DNA of 64,000 nucleotides. Source: Niveispirillum sp048066115 (lineage in GTDB: Bacteria > Pseudomonadota > Alphaproteobacteria > Azospirillales > Azospirillaceae). Of the stretch, positions 44,928 through 54,387 are shown in pieces. Within the stretch, counting starts at the first letter, position 1, and every line of letters begins with the position of its first letter. The position numbers and the translations under genes were made by a program. Under the pieces are notes generated by a model. That model saw only the letters and a program-made list of their open reading frames with translations. It was not told the DNA's origin and ran no database searches. The stretch is taken from assembly GCF_048066115.1 (NCBI RefSeq), contig NZ_JBLTYX010000001.1:992001-1056000 (forward strand), written 5' to 3'.

Positions 44928-45905
44928 TTAACCCGCCGTCACCACCACTTTGCCCACGGCCTTGCGGTCCATCACCCAGCGGATGGCGTCGGGTGTCTCG
45001 GCCAGGGTGAAGCGCCGGCTGACATGCGGGCGCAGCCTGCCCTGGACATACCAGTCGAACAGCGTCGCCATATTCTCCAGATGCGCCGCCGGCTCATGCT
45101 TGGTAAACGCCCCCCAAAACACGCCGATAGCCGCCGATCCCTTGACCAAAGGCAGATTCAGGGGCAGCGACGGGATCTGCCCGCCGGCGAAACCGACAAT
45201 CAGGTGCCTGCCGTTCCAGCCCAGGGTGCGGAACGCCGCCTCGGCCAGCCTGTCGCCCACCGGGTCCAGCACCACATCGACGCCGCGATCGCCGGTCAGG
45301 GCCTTGACCGCCTGCTTCAGATCCTGGGTGGCATAGTTCACGCCCTCATCTGCGCCCAGCGACCGGGCCAGGTCCAGCTTCTCCGCCGTCGATGCGGCGG
45401 CGATGACGCGGGCGCCCATCAGCTTGGCCAGTTCCACCGCGCACAGGCCCACCCCGCCGGCCGCCCCCAGCACCAGCACAGTCTCCCCCGCCTTCAACCC
45501 GGCCCGCTGCTTCAGCCCGTAAAAGGCCGTGCCATAGACCATGGTGAAGCCGGCGGCCACGTCGAACGGCATGGCATCGGGAATGGCCAGCACCCGCTCC
45601 TGGCGCACCACCACCTGTTCGGCGAAGCCGCCCTGGAAGGTCATGGCGGCCACACGGTCACCGATCTGGAACCGGGTGACGCCCGGCCCCACCGCATCGA
45701 TCAAGCCTGCCACCTCGCTGCCCGGACTGAAGGGCAGCGGCGGCTGGATCTGGTAGCGGTTCTGGATGATCAGGCTGTCGGGGAAATTCACCCCTGCCGC
45801 CCGCATGGCGATGCGCACCTCCCCCGCCCCCGGTTCCGGCACGGGCTGGTCCAGCAGGCGCAGGGCTTCGGGCGGGCCATGTTCGGTACAGACGACAGCC
45901 TTCAT
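44928..45905 (-). CDS. NADPH:quinone oxidoreductase-like MDR protein
   Basis: A 325-residue zeta-crystallin-like reductase. MKAVVCTEHGPPEALRL, AAGVNFPDSLIIQNRYQ, PGSEVAGLIDAVGPGV, GTAFYGLKQRAGLKAGETVLVLGAAGGVGLCAVELAKLMGARVIAAAS (NADPH site) and DVVLDPVGD are in the family order. It has no zinc ligands. It reduces a quinone or an enoyl double bond with NADPH. ATG 45905 has GGCGG eight bases upstream; a GTG at 45914 forming GTGA with the previous stop is the alternative. It is the last gene of the run that starts at 50016. Confidence 0.85.
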   Translation of the reverse strand: MKAVVCTEHGPPEALRLLDQPVPEPGAGEVRIAMRAAGVNFPDSLIIQNRYQIQPPLPFSPGSEVAGLIDAVGPGVTRFQIGDRVAAMTFQGGFAEQVVVRQERVLAIPDAMPFDVAAGFTMVYGTAFYGLKQRAGLKAGETVLVLGAAGGVGLCAVELAKLMGARVIAAASTAEKLDLARSLGADEGVNYATQDLKQAVKALTGDRGVDVVLDPVGDRLAEAAFRTLGWNGRHLIVGFAGGQIPSLPLNLPLVKGSAAIGVFWGAFTKHEPAAHLENMATLFDWYVQGRLRPHVSRRFTLAETPDAIRWVMDRKAVGKVVVTAG

Positions 45906-45910
45906 GGCAA

Positions 45911-46561
45911 TCACCGCCCGGACTGGAACAGGGCGCGCAGCTGGTAATAGGGATCGTCCGGCGCCCGCGCGCTATGCTGGCCGGCGGGCCAGTCGGCATA
46001 GGGCTTGGTGGCCGGCAGGACCAGCGACAGGTCGCTGATGCCCCGGCGCTGGATGATCTTCCACACGCCGTTGCGGCGTTCGTGCCGGTCGATATAGCGG
46101 CCCTGGAAGAAGGCGTCCTCCTCCCCTTCCCCCGACTTCGCGGTGCGGCGATGCTGGGCCAGGTAATAGCATTCGGAGAAGCCGCGATCGCCCGCCACCT
46201 CCACCGACACGTTGGAGATATGGTGCGCCGTGTATTTCAGCGGCTGCACGATCTTCAGCGCGAAATCGACGAAGGCGGTGGAGGTGCCGTCGAAGCCGCC
46301 ATGCTTGTGGGTGGATTCCGGCCAGAAACAGGCGCGCAACGCCGCCTCATCGAACCGGTCATTGGCGCGGGCATAGGCGTAGAGCAGTTCGGAAATCTGA
46401 TGCTGGCTCTCCAGCCGGTCCAGACGCGACAGCACATCCTTGTCGGTCTTGGCCATCGCCGTCCCGCCCACGGCCCCGGCGGCGGCCAGCCCGACCGGCA
46501 AAGCCAGCAGGCTGCGCAAACCCTGGCGCCGGTCGGGCACCGGCATGGTGTCGTTCGTCAT
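45911..46561 (-). CDS. NTF2/SnoaL-like protein with Tat-type leader
   Basis: A 216-residue protein. DRRQGLRSLLALPVGLAAAGAVGGTAMA is an arginine-pair export leader. The cone-fold domain (LDRLESQHQISELLYAYARANDRFDEAALRACFWPESTH...) is of the SnoaL-like/polyketide-cyclase group, with a possible Tyr/His/Asp acid-base set. Such domains act as isomerases, dehydratases or lyases on cyclic substrates. AGGAG lies nine bases before ATG 46561. It is between the luciferase-like gene and the quinone reductase; the function is not assigned. Confidence 0.75.
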   Translation of the reverse strand: MTNDTMPVPDRRQGLRSLLALPVGLAAAGAVGGTAMAKTDKDVLSRLDRLESQHQISELLYAYARANDRFDEAALRACFWPESTHKHGGFDGTSTAFVDFALKIVQPLKYTAHHISNVSVEVAGDRGFSECYYLAQHRRTAKSGEGEEDAFFQGRYIDRHERRNGVWKIIQRRGISDLSLVLPATKPYADWPAGQHSARAPDDPYYQLRALFQSGR

Positions 46562-46584
46562 TCTCGGCACTCCTCCCTTTCGCT

Positions 46585-47589
46585 TTACCCGCGCGGCGCG
46601 CGGACCAGACCGTCGGCCACCAGGCGCGGATGCACCTTCTCCCCGAACAGGCGCAGGCTGTTCCAGGACAGTTCCGGGTCCAGGCCGCCCAGCAGCGCGT
46701 GGAAGGTGACCTGACTGTCCGGCCCCAGCCCCTTGATCAGACCGTAGCAATCGTCGGGCGTGACCACCTTGATGTTGGGCATGGCGCGCAGCGCGTCCAG
46801 CGACGTGGCCTCGGCATAGCGGGTCTCGCCCGTGCCGCGTTCCTTGGCCCATTCGGCATAGGTGTTGGTGGCATAGGCGATGTGCGGCGCCAGCTTCGGC
46901 CAGTCGCGGTCGGGATCGTCGCTGACATAAAGGAAGCTGGGGCCGGGCTTCAGCAGCTGTTCGGGCGGCGGAAAGCCGGCCTTCTCGCGTTCGGCCTTGT
47001 AGATCTCGAACAGGTCGGGATGGCCGGGGAAATACTGGTACCCGGCCTTGGCGGCACGGATAGCCGACTTGTCGGTGGACCCGCCCATATAGATCTTGGG
47101 CCCGCCCGGCCGCACCGGCTTGGGCGTCACCCGCACCGTGCGGCCATCATACTCGAACGGCTCCCCGGTCCAGGCCTTGGCCAGGGTCTCCATCGTGCCG
47201 TTCATGATCGCCAGCCGCTTGGTGATGTCGCGGCCGAACATCTCGAACTCATGCGGGCGATAGCCCATGCCGGCCGTGAACACGATGCGGCCGTTGGAGA
47301 TATTGTCCAGCACGGCCAGATCCTCGGCCAGCCGCAGCGGGTCGTGCAGCGTCACCACCAGGGCCGACAGATGCACGAGGATGTCTTTCGTGACCCCGAA
47401 AACGGCACTGGCCAGCACCATGGAGGACGGGCAATAGCCATGTTCGGCGCCGTGATGCTCGGCCAGGAACACCTGATCAAAGCCCTGGCGGTCGGCCCAG
47501 GCCGCCTGCTCGATGGCGGCGCGGTAAAGGGCCGGATGCGGCGCGCCGAACGGCGGGCTGTTCATGTCGTAGCGGAGATTGAGTTCCAC
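46585..47589 (-). CDS. LLM (luciferase-like) flavin- or F420-dependent oxidoreductase
   Basis: A 334-residue TIM-barrel protein of the bacterial luciferase superfamily. Features are ADRQGFDQVFLAEHHGAEHGYCPSSMVLAS, LVVTLHDPLRLAEDLAVLDNISNGRIVFTAGMGYRPHEFEMFG and IYMGGSTDKSAIRAA. The EHH and the GRxxFTxGxGY motif belong to the FMN-monooxygenase branch, but the superfamily also holds F420-dependent dehydrogenases and reductases. Since a full F420 operon is in the same window, F420H2 use must be considered. It lies between the double CoA transferase and the NTF2-like gene. Confidence 0.85.
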   Translation of the reverse strand: MELNLRYDMNSPPFGAPHPALYRAAIEQAAWADRQGFDQVFLAEHHGAEHGYCPSSMVLASAVFGVTKDILVHLSALVVTLHDPLRLAEDLAVLDNISNGRIVFTAGMGYRPHEFEMFGRDITKRLAIMNGTMETLAKAWTGEPFEYDGRTVRVTPKPVRPGGPKIYMGGSTDKSAIRAAKAGYQYFPGHPDLFEIYKAEREKAGFPPPEQLLKPGPSFLYVSDDPDRDWPKLAPHIAYATNTYAEWAKERGTGETRYAEATSLDALRAMPNIKVVTPDDCYGLIKGLGPDSQVTFHALLGGLDPELSWNSLRLFGEKVHPRLVADGLVRAPRG

Positions 47590-47622
47590 CTGGATGTCTC
47601 CTCGATCCTTATAATCAGCGGG

Positions 47623-50016
47623 TTAAGCCCGCACGCGGGCATTTGCCCGCTGGTTGCCGTCGGCGGTCACGGCGATGCCGCGACCGATCAGATCCTCGAT
47701 CTCGTCCGCGCCGTACCCGGCCTCGGCCAGGATGGCGCGGGTGTGCTCACCCAGCCGCGGGGCCGGTCCGCGGGCCAGGCCGGGCGTGGCGCTCAGCCGG
47801 TTGAACAGGCCCAGTTCACGGATATGGCCATACATGGAATTGTGATGTTCCAGCACCCGGTTGCTGTTCAGCGCCCAGTCCTGCCACAGCACCTCCTGCA
47901 CCCAGGAATTCAGCCGTGCCACCTCGCACGGCGCCCCGGCCGCACCCAGCTTTGCCACGGCTTCCTCGGTGGTCAGACCGGCGAAGAACGGGGTCAGGGT
48001 ATCCAGCAGTGAAGCGTCATTGGCGCTGCGGTCACGCGCGGTGGCGAAGCGGGGATCGGCGGTCAGGTCCGGCCGGTCGAGCGCTTGGGCCAACGCCGCG
48101 AAGCGCCGGTCATCGCGGCAGGAAATGCACAGCCAACCCTCGTCCTTCGTCCGATACAGCCGGTCCAGCGCATTGAACCCCATCTGCCCCTTGTCCAGCC
48201 GCATGCCATAGACGGGCCGGCGGTCGGCATCCAGGAAATGCTCCGACGTGGTCCACAGGCTGGAATGCAGCTGCGGACATTCCAGATAGTCACCCTTGCC
48301 CGTGCGGTCGCGGTGCTCCAGGGCCATCAGCACGGCGGCCGCGCCCAGGAAGCCGTTATTGTAATCCTCATTGCCGAACACCGACCGTGTGGGCGGATTG
48401 CCCTCCCCCCCGCCCTCGCACAGCAGGCCGGTCCAGCCGCTGACCAGGGGGGCGAAGCTTTTCAGCAGCGATTTCGGACCCTTGGAGCCATAACCCGGCA
48501 GATAGGCGTAGATCAGCTTGGGATTGATCTTCGCCATCGCCTCATACCCGATGCCCAGCTTATCGGCCTTGCCGGGCCGCAGATTGTGCATCATCACATC
48601 GGCCCCGGCGATCAGCCTGTGCGCCGCCGCCAGACCTTCCGGCGTCTTCAGGTTCAGCACGATGTCACGCTTGCCGCGCTGGGCCGCATCGAACACGTCG
48701 GGGAGCGGGCGCATCTGGTCGCCTTCCGGCGTCTCCACCTTGATGACGTCGGCGCCCAGGTCGGACATCAGCCGCCCCGCGAAACCGCAGGCGAAGAAGG
48801 AGGAGAAGTCCAGGATGCGCAAGCCTTCCAGGGCATGACGCAGGTCCTTGCCGCCATTTGCCGCCGGACGTGCCGGCCGGGCCAGGAATTCCGCCAGCCG
48901 GCCATTATCCGCCCCCACGGCAGGGGCCGGCACCGGCTTCACGCTGGCGATATTGGCGAAGCGCACGGCGGGCGCGGCCTGATGGATGGTACCGAAATCC
49001 GGGTCGGCCAACTCGATGCGCTGACCGACGAATTCCACCTGATCGTCCAGCAGCACCTCCGCCGGTTCCAGCACCGGCAGGGCCGCGACGTCGGCCGCAT
49101 GGAACAGGCGCAGCCATTCCGCGCGCGGCTTGGCCTTGAACGCCTCGAAAATCTCGACGCGGGCGGCCTGATATTCGTCATCCTCCAGCGGCACGGCCAT
49201 TTCCGGGCCCTTGATCGCCTTGATCCGGTCGCCGAAGCCCAGGATATCCATGGCCGCCTTGAAGGCGCCGGCCCCGCCGGTATGCATCTGCAGATACAGG
49301 CCATCGCCGCACTGGAACATGGCGGTGACCAGACGCACCTTGCCGAACCGGTCGACGGCGCCGCTGTCGCCCTTCTTGATGTAGGAGATGCCGTCCTCCT
49401 GCCACCAGTTGTTCATCGGCGACTGGGCCAGCATCGCGTCCAGCAGCGACGCCTCCACCTTCTGCCCCCGACCCGTCTGCCGCTGCGCGCGCAACGCCGA
49501 CAGCGACCCGATCACGGCCAGGAAGGCCTGACCGTAATGCAGGGCCGGATGACCCAGATAGACCGGGCCGGTGCGGAAGGAACTGCCCTTGTCCACCATG
49601 GTGCCCAGCAGCGCCGCCGCCAAACCTTCGCCATAGGGACGGCCGGCGAACGGCGTGTCGTCGCCATAGGCGGTCAAGGCGCAGACGACGAGGCCCGGAT
49701 AATCCCTGGCCAGGCTGTCCTGATCCAGGCCCAGTGCCGTCGCCTCTGCCGTTTCCAGCGAATGGATGAACAGGTCGGCACCGCGCAGCAGGCCCAGCAG
49801 TTTGGCGCGGTCGCCCTCGGCCCTGATGTCCAGTTCCACGCTGCGCTTGCCGCGGTCCCAGGATTTGCGGGTCAAATCATGGGCGAAACAGGCGCCGCCA
49901 TGCGGCTCCACCTTCAACACCTCGGCCCCGTGATCGGCCAGCATCATGCTGGCGATGGCACCCGGCATCACCGTCGATGCGTCGACAACGAAAATTCTCT
50001 CCAACGGGCCGGCCAT
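47623..50016 (-). CDS. Double-domain CaiB/BaiF CoA transferase
   Basis: A 797-residue protein made of two family III CoA-transferase domains in tandem. The first begins ERIFVVDASTVMPGAIASMMLADHGAEVLKVE, the second near residue 393 with LEGLRILDFSSFFACGFAGRLMSDLGADVIKVE. Single-domain members are ~400 residues and work as interlocked dimers; the fusion could make an intramolecular pair with unequal sites. It would activate a carboxylic acid as its CoA ester. The promoter region carries the perfect palindrome at 50086. The LLM gene follows after 33 bases. Confidence 0.87.
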   Translation of the reverse strand: MAGPLERIFVVDASTVMPGAIASMMLADHGAEVLKVEPHGGACFAHDLTRKSWDRGKRSVELDIRAEGDRAKLLGLLRGADLFIHSLETAEATALGLDQDSLARDYPGLVVCALTAYGDDTPFAGRPYGEGLAAALLGTMVDKGSSFRTGPVYLGHPALHYGQAFLAVIGSLSALRAQRQTGRGQKVEASLLDAMLAQSPMNNWWQEDGISYIKKGDSGAVDRFGKVRLVTAMFQCGDGLYLQMHTGGAGAFKAAMDILGFGDRIKAIKGPEMAVPLEDDEYQAARVEIFEAFKAKPRAEWLRLFHAADVAALPVLEPAEVLLDDQVEFVGQRIELADPDFGTIHQAAPAVRFANIASVKPVPAPAVGADNGRLAEFLARPARPAANGGKDLRHALEGLRILDFSSFFACGFAGRLMSDLGADVIKVETPEGDQMRPLPDVFDAAQRGKRDIVLNLKTPEGLAAAHRLIAGADVMMHNLRPGKADKLGIGYEAMAKINPKLIYAYLPGYGSKGPKSLLKSFAPLVSGWTGLLCEGGGEGNPPTRSVFGNEDYNNGFLGAAAVLMALEHRDRTGKGDYLECPQLHSSLWTTSEHFLDADRRPVYGMRLDKGQMGFNALDRLYRTKDEGWLCISCRDDRRFAALAQALDRPDLTADPRFATARDRSANDASLLDTLTPFFAGLTTEEAVAKLGAAGAPCEVARLNSWVQEVLWQDWALNSNRVLEHHNSMYGHIRELGLFNRLSATPGLARGPAPRLGEHTRAILAEAGYGADEIEDLIGRGIAVTADGNQRANARVRA

Positions 50017-50085
50017 ATCGCTTTCTCCCCAAGGATTTCAAAGGGAAACCCGTTGATCCGGTTTCCGTCGTTCTTCAATCAACTT

Positions 50086-50101
50086 TTGCACTATAGTGCA
50101 A
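50086..50101. promoter_or_regulatory. Perfect regulon palindrome upstream of the double CoA transferase
   Basis: TTGCACTATAGTGCAA is an exact 16-bp palindrome. It contains TATAGT on the minus strand (50095-50090), so it may be both -10 and operator. It lies 69 bases before the start codon and just after the acyl-CoA synthetase stop, which marks a new transcription unit. Confidence 0.7.
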
Positions 50102-50117
50102 TATTTAAGAGACCCGA

Positions 50118-51662
50118 TCAACCCCCGATCATGCGGTCGGTGGGCCAATAACGGCGCTTCAGTTCGCGCTTGTTGATCTTGCCCATGACGTTGCGGCCGA
50201 TATCGGCCACGAACTCGTAACTGCGCGGGCATTTGTAGCCGGCCAGATGCTGGCGGCAGAAAAGGTTCAGCGTGTCGGCACTGGGTGGGTTGGCGGGATC
50301 GGCGGCGATGACCAGGGCCTTCACCTCCTCCCCCATCTCCTTGTTGGGCGCGCCGATCACGGCGACGTCGGCGATATCGGGATGCTGCAACAGCACCTGC
50401 TCCGTCTCCGCCGGATAGATATTGACCCCGCCGCTGACGATCATGTCGGACACGCGGTCGGTGATGAAGACGAAGCCCTCCTCATCGATATACCCGACCT
50501 CACCCAGGGTGAAGACACCCGGCGCGATATGGGCCTGGGCGGTCTTGTCCGGATCATTGTGATAGATGATGCCGCGCCCGGTCGTGTCGCGGAAATAAAG
50601 CTGGCCGACCTGGTTGGGACCCAGCTCCCCCCCATCCTCCCCGATGATCACCACCTGGAAGGGCGGGACGGCGGGACCGACGGAACCGGGCTTGCGCAGC
50701 CAGTCCACGGAATTGATCATGTTGGTGGTGCCGGCCTCCGTACCGCCATAAGCCTCCACCAGCACCGGCCCGAACCAGTCGATCATCCGCTGTTTCACAT
50801 CGCGCGGACAGGCGGCCCCGGTATGGGCCAACCGCTTGACCGTGGAGACGTCGTACCGCGCCTTCACCGCGTCCGGCAGCGCCAGCAGACGGGAGAAATG
50901 GGTGGGCACCATCACCGAATTGGCGATAGCATGGGTCTGGATGGTGCGCAGCACCGTCTCCGGATCGAACCCTTCCATCGTCACCAGCCCCATGCCGCCC
51001 AGCATGGACCGGACCATGGTCAGCGGACCGGTATGATAAAGCGGACCGGCGACGACGCCGGGACCGGCCGGCAGCAAGGCCGCACGCTGGCGCAGGATGG
51101 CGACCAGATCGGCGACACTGGCGGCGGGCGGGAAATAGGCGGGTGGGGTTTCCGTGGCCTTGGGCCGGCCGGTGGTGCCCGACGTGTAATGCAGGTGCGG
51201 CACCGGCCGCATATCCGTCGGTGGCTCCCCGTCGCTGGCTGCGTCCAGCCAGGTTTCCCAGGCGATCAGGCCCGGTGTCGGCGGACAGCGCCAGCCGATG
51301 ATTGTGCCGATCCCTGCCTTGGCCGCCGCCTCCAGCCCGGCCTTGGCATTTTCCGGTCCCACGAACAGCACCGACGCACCGCTGTCGGTCAGGATATAGA
51401 CCAGTTCATCCACGGTCAGATGGAAGTTCGCGGGCACCGCCGACACCCCGGCCAGCACCGTGCCGGCATAGGCCAGCACCCCATCGGCACTGTTGGCGGC
51501 ATAGACGGCCGCACGGCGTTCGCGCAAATAGTCCAGGGACAAGAGCGCATTGGTCACCCGGTTCAGCACCCGGTCCAGCGCCGTCCAGTCATACCGCACC
51601 CGTTCATCGGCCAGCGCCAGCCCGTCCAGGGGCAGCGCACCGGCAGGTTTAACCAGGGACAT
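50118..51662 (-). CDS. AMP-dependent acyl-CoA synthetase
   Basis: A 514-residue ANL-family ligase. Motifs are HYTSGTTGRPK (P-loop), VEAYGGTEAG, the hinge region ITDRVSDMIVSGGVNIYPAETE and C-terminal GKINKRELKRRYW with the catalytic Lys. It forms an acyl-adenylate, then the CoA ester. GAGGAGAGGA precedes ATG 51662, which is 11 bases after the transporter stop. In this operon it is the natural activating step for the 4-oxo or 4-hydroxy acid route (kinase, SDR, ACAD11-like dehydrogenase upstream). Confidence 0.9.
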   Translation of the reverse strand: MSLVKPAGALPLDGLALADERVRYDWTALDRVLNRVTNALLSLDYLRERRAAVYAANSADGVLAYAGTVLAGVSAVPANFHLTVDELVYILTDSGASVLFVGPENAKAGLEAAAKAGIGTIIGWRCPPTPGLIAWETWLDAASDGEPPTDMRPVPHLHYTSGTTGRPKATETPPAYFPPAASVADLVAILRQRAALLPAGPGVVAGPLYHTGPLTMVRSMLGGMGLVTMEGFDPETVLRTIQTHAIANSVMVPTHFSRLLALPDAVKARYDVSTVKRLAHTGAACPRDVKQRMIDWFGPVLVEAYGGTEAGTTNMINSVDWLRKPGSVGPAVPPFQVVIIGEDGGELGPNQVGQLYFRDTTGRGIIYHNDPDKTAQAHIAPGVFTLGEVGYIDEEGFVFITDRVSDMIVSGGVNIYPAETEQVLLQHPDIADVAVIGAPNKEMGEEVKALVIAADPANPPSADTLNLFCRQHLAGYKCPRSYEFVADIGRNVMGKINKRELKRRYWPTDRMIGG

Positions 51663-51673
51663 CGGTCCTCTCC

Positions 51674-53059
51674 TCAAGGGGTCTGTGCGTTGGCACCGGC
51701 CGCCGCACTCTCCGCCCGCAGCACGGCGGGGGCGAGATAGCGCAGGGCGGCGCGCATGGCGATGAAGGCCACGACGAAGCAGGACACGACGACGATCATC
51801 ATCGACGATCCGATACGCGCCTCGTCCTGGAACACGAAATCGGTGATGGCGCCCACCATGGCCGGCCCGGCACCCAGACCCAGGATGGTGAAGCAGAACA
51901 GGAAACCGGCGATCAGGCGGCCGCGCACCACATTGGGCGCCAGCAGCGCCACGATGGAGGAGACATAGATCATGAAGGGCACGGTGGCGAACTGCACCAC
52001 GCAGTACAGCACCAGGAACAGCCAGGCATTGCCGGTCAGGAACATGGCGAAGGCGGCGGGCCCCGTGACCAGCAGCAGCCAGCTGTAGAAGCGCAGATGC
52101 GCATCCTTCATGCCACGCCCGAACAGATGATCGACGACCCGCCCATTCACCACCAGCGATACCGCGGCGATGATGTTCATCAGGCTCAGCGCCGGGCCGT
52201 ATTGCAGCGGCGTCCAGCCGAAGGCGCGGCCGATATAGGTGGGGATCCAGGAGGTCAGCGTATAGCCGACGATGGCCAGCCCGGAAAAGCTGATCAGCAT
52301 CAAGGACACCAGCTGCCAGTTGGCCCGGACGAAGGCGGTCAGCGGCCCGCCGCCCTGGGCCTGCGCCTTTGCCGCCATGGCGGCCACGCCTGCCGTTTCC
52401 CGCCGCGCCGGCTCCCGGAAGGTGAAGACGGCCAATGCCAGGACAAAGCCCGGCAGGCCCACCATGATCATCACCAGATGCCAGGCCGCCGCCTCGCCCA
52501 GGAAGGGCCAGTCGGTGCCGTCCAGCGTCGCGGCATAGGCGATGGCCAGACCGCCCAGACCGAAGGCGGCGGCCGACCCGACCTTGCCCGCCATCTGGAA
52601 CACCGACGTGGCCAGCGTCAGCTTGCTACGCGGGAATTCGTCAGCCAGCAGGGAATAGGCGGCCGGCAACAGCGCCGCCTCCCCGATGCCCACGGCGATG
52701 CGGGCCAGCAGCAAGGCTTCGAACGAGCGGGCGAAGCCGGTGGCCACCGTCGCTGCCGCCCACAGGGTGACGCCGAAAAACACCACCCAGCGCCGCGCAT
52801 AGCGATCCACGGCCCAGCCCAGCGGAATGCCGAAGACGGCATAGAACACGGCGAAGGCCGGACCCAGCAGCAGGCTGATCTGGAAATCGGACAGCAACAG
52901 GTCGGCCTTGATCGGCCCCACCAGCATCGACAGGATCAGCCGGTCCAGCCAGGAGAAGACATAGAGGCCGAACAGCACGGCCACCATCCACCAGCTGCTG
53001 AAGCCGACGTCCCGCGCATCCGCGGCCTTCACGGGCGTGCCCGTCACATCCTGCGCCAT
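51674..53059 (-). CDS. MFS transporter
   Basis: A 461-residue, twelve-helix transporter. FGLYVFSWLDRLILSMLVGPIKADLLLSDFQISLLLGPAFAVFYAVFGIPLGWAVDRYARR holds the first helices and motif A. The likeness to the transporter at 41099 (same SDFQISLL-GPAFA pattern) shows the two are paralogues, probably with related acidic substrates. It is in line with the ACAD11-like dehydrogenase upstream and the acyl-CoA synthetase downstream. Confidence 0.9.
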   Translation of the reverse strand: MAQDVTGTPVKAADARDVGFSSWWMVAVLFGLYVFSWLDRLILSMLVGPIKADLLLSDFQISLLLGPAFAVFYAVFGIPLGWAVDRYARRWVVFFGVTLWAAATVATGFARSFEALLLARIAVGIGEAALLPAAYSLLADEFPRSKLTLATSVFQMAGKVGSAAAFGLGGLAIAYAATLDGTDWPFLGEAAAWHLVMIMVGLPGFVLALAVFTFREPARRETAGVAAMAAKAQAQGGGPLTAFVRANWQLVSLMLISFSGLAIVGYTLTSWIPTYIGRAFGWTPLQYGPALSLMNIIAAVSLVVNGRVVDHLFGRGMKDAHLRFYSWLLLVTGPAAFAMFLTGNAWLFLVLYCVVQFATVPFMIYVSSIVALLAPNVVRGRLIAGFLFCFTILGLGAGPAMVGAITDFVFQDEARIGSSMMIVVVSCFVVAFIAMRAALRYLAPAVLRAESAAAGANAQTP

Positions 53060-53132
53060 ATCCGATTTCCTCCCATTGCACTGCTCACGTCACCGGCCTG
53101 TTCTTGTTATCGCCGGTACTGCTTTTGTGGGC

Positions 53133-54359
53133 TCAGCGTAGTGGCTTGGCTGTGTATTCAGCGATCTTCAGCTTACCGAGCTGGGCCATATGCACCTCGT
53201 CCGGGCCATCGGTCAGGCGGACATAGCGGTTGGTCAGGAAAAGCTGGGCCACGGGCGTGTCGCCGCTGACGCCGGCGCCGCCATGGGCCTGGATGGCGCG
53301 GTCGCCCACGGTCTGGGCCATCTGCGGCGCCACGATCTTGATGGCGGCGATCAGGTCCTTGGCGACCTTGTTGCCATAGCGGTCCATGGCATCGGCCGCC
53401 TTCAGGGTCAGCAGCCGGGCCATCTCGATCTCGCAGAACGACTTGGCGACGTCCTGGCGGATGCTGCCCTGTTCGGACAGCTTGCGGCCATAGGCGACGC
53501 GGTTGTCCACCCGGTGCGCCATATGTTCCAGCATGCGCTGCGCCTGACCGATGGAGCGCATGCAATGATGGATGCGGCCGGGACCCAGGCGGCCCTGCGC
53601 GATCTCGAACCCGCGGCCCTCGCCCAGCACCAGATTCTCCTTGGGCACGCGCACATCGGTGAAGCGCAGTTCGGCATGGCCACCCGGCGAATGATAGGTG
53701 CCGAAGACGGACAGCGGCCGCACGATCTCTACGCCCGGCGTGTCGCGCGGCACCAGGATCATCGAATGGCGCTGATGCTTCGGCCCGTCGGACAGCGTCC
53801 GGCCCAGCACGATCAGCAGCTTGCAATCGGGGTTCATCACCCCGGAAATCCACCATTTCCGGCCGTTGATCACGTAATCGTCGCCATCGGGCAAGATGGT
53901 GGTGGCGATGTTGGTGGCGTCGGACGAGGCCACGTCCGGCTCCGTCATCACATAGGCCGACCGGATGGCGCCATCCAGCAGCGGCCGCAGCCAGCGTTCC
54001 TGCTGTTCCGGCGTGCCATACTTGGCCAGCACTTCCATATTGCCGGTGTCGGGCGCGTTGCAGTTGAAGAATTCCGAACTGGCCGACACCCGCCCCATGA
54101 TCTCCGCCAGCGGCGCATATTCCAGGTTGGTCAGGCCGGGGCTCCAGGCGCCGTACTCATGCGGCAGGAACAGGTTCCACAGGCCGGCATCGCGCGCCTT
54201 CTGCTTGATGGCATCGGCCCCCGGCCAGGGCTGCCACAGCTTGGTCGGGTCCTGCAGCCATTTCTCCCGCTCCTTCTCGATCGGGTAGATATGGCTTTCC
54301 ATGAAGGATTCCAGCCGGGCGATCAGGTCCTTGACCTTGTCGGAATGCTCGAAATTCAT
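53133..54359 (-). CDS. Acyl-CoA dehydrogenase, ACAD11/LvaC-like
   Basis: A 408-residue dehydrogenase-fold protein. Distinctive segments are WNLFLPHEYGAWSPGLTNLEYAPLAEIMGR, FNCNAPDTGNMEVLAKYG, YVMTEPDVASSDATNI, IQAHGGAGVSGDTPVAQLFLTNRYVRLTDGPDEVHMAQL. DGPDEVH in place of YEGTxxIQ is typical of the ACAD10/ACAD11 branch. In levulinate catabolism LvaC of this type removes phosphate from 4-phosphoacyl-CoA to give an enoyl-CoA. An APH-type kinase gene lies two genes upstream, which fits. A plain oxidation role is the alternative. Confidence 0.85.
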   Translation of the reverse strand: MNFEHSDKVKDLIARLESFMESHIYPIEKEREKWLQDPTKLWQPWPGADAIKQKARDAGLWNLFLPHEYGAWSPGLTNLEYAPLAEIMGRVSASSEFFNCNAPDTGNMEVLAKYGTPEQQERWLRPLLDGAIRSAYVMTEPDVASSDATNIATTILPDGDDYVINGRKWWISGVMNPDCKLLIVLGRTLSDGPKHQRHSMILVPRDTPGVEIVRPLSVFGTYHSPGGHAELRFTDVRVPKENLVLGEGRGFEIAQGRLGPGRIHHCMRSIGQAQRMLEHMAHRVDNRVAYGRKLSEQGSIRQDVAKSFCEIEMARLLTLKAADAMDRYGNKVAKDLIAAIKIVAPQMAQTVGDRAIQAHGGAGVSGDTPVAQLFLTNRYVRLTDGPDEVHMAQLGKLKIAEYTAKPLR

Positions 54360-54387
54360 CTGTTTTCTCCTGCGGGACAGCCGCTTC

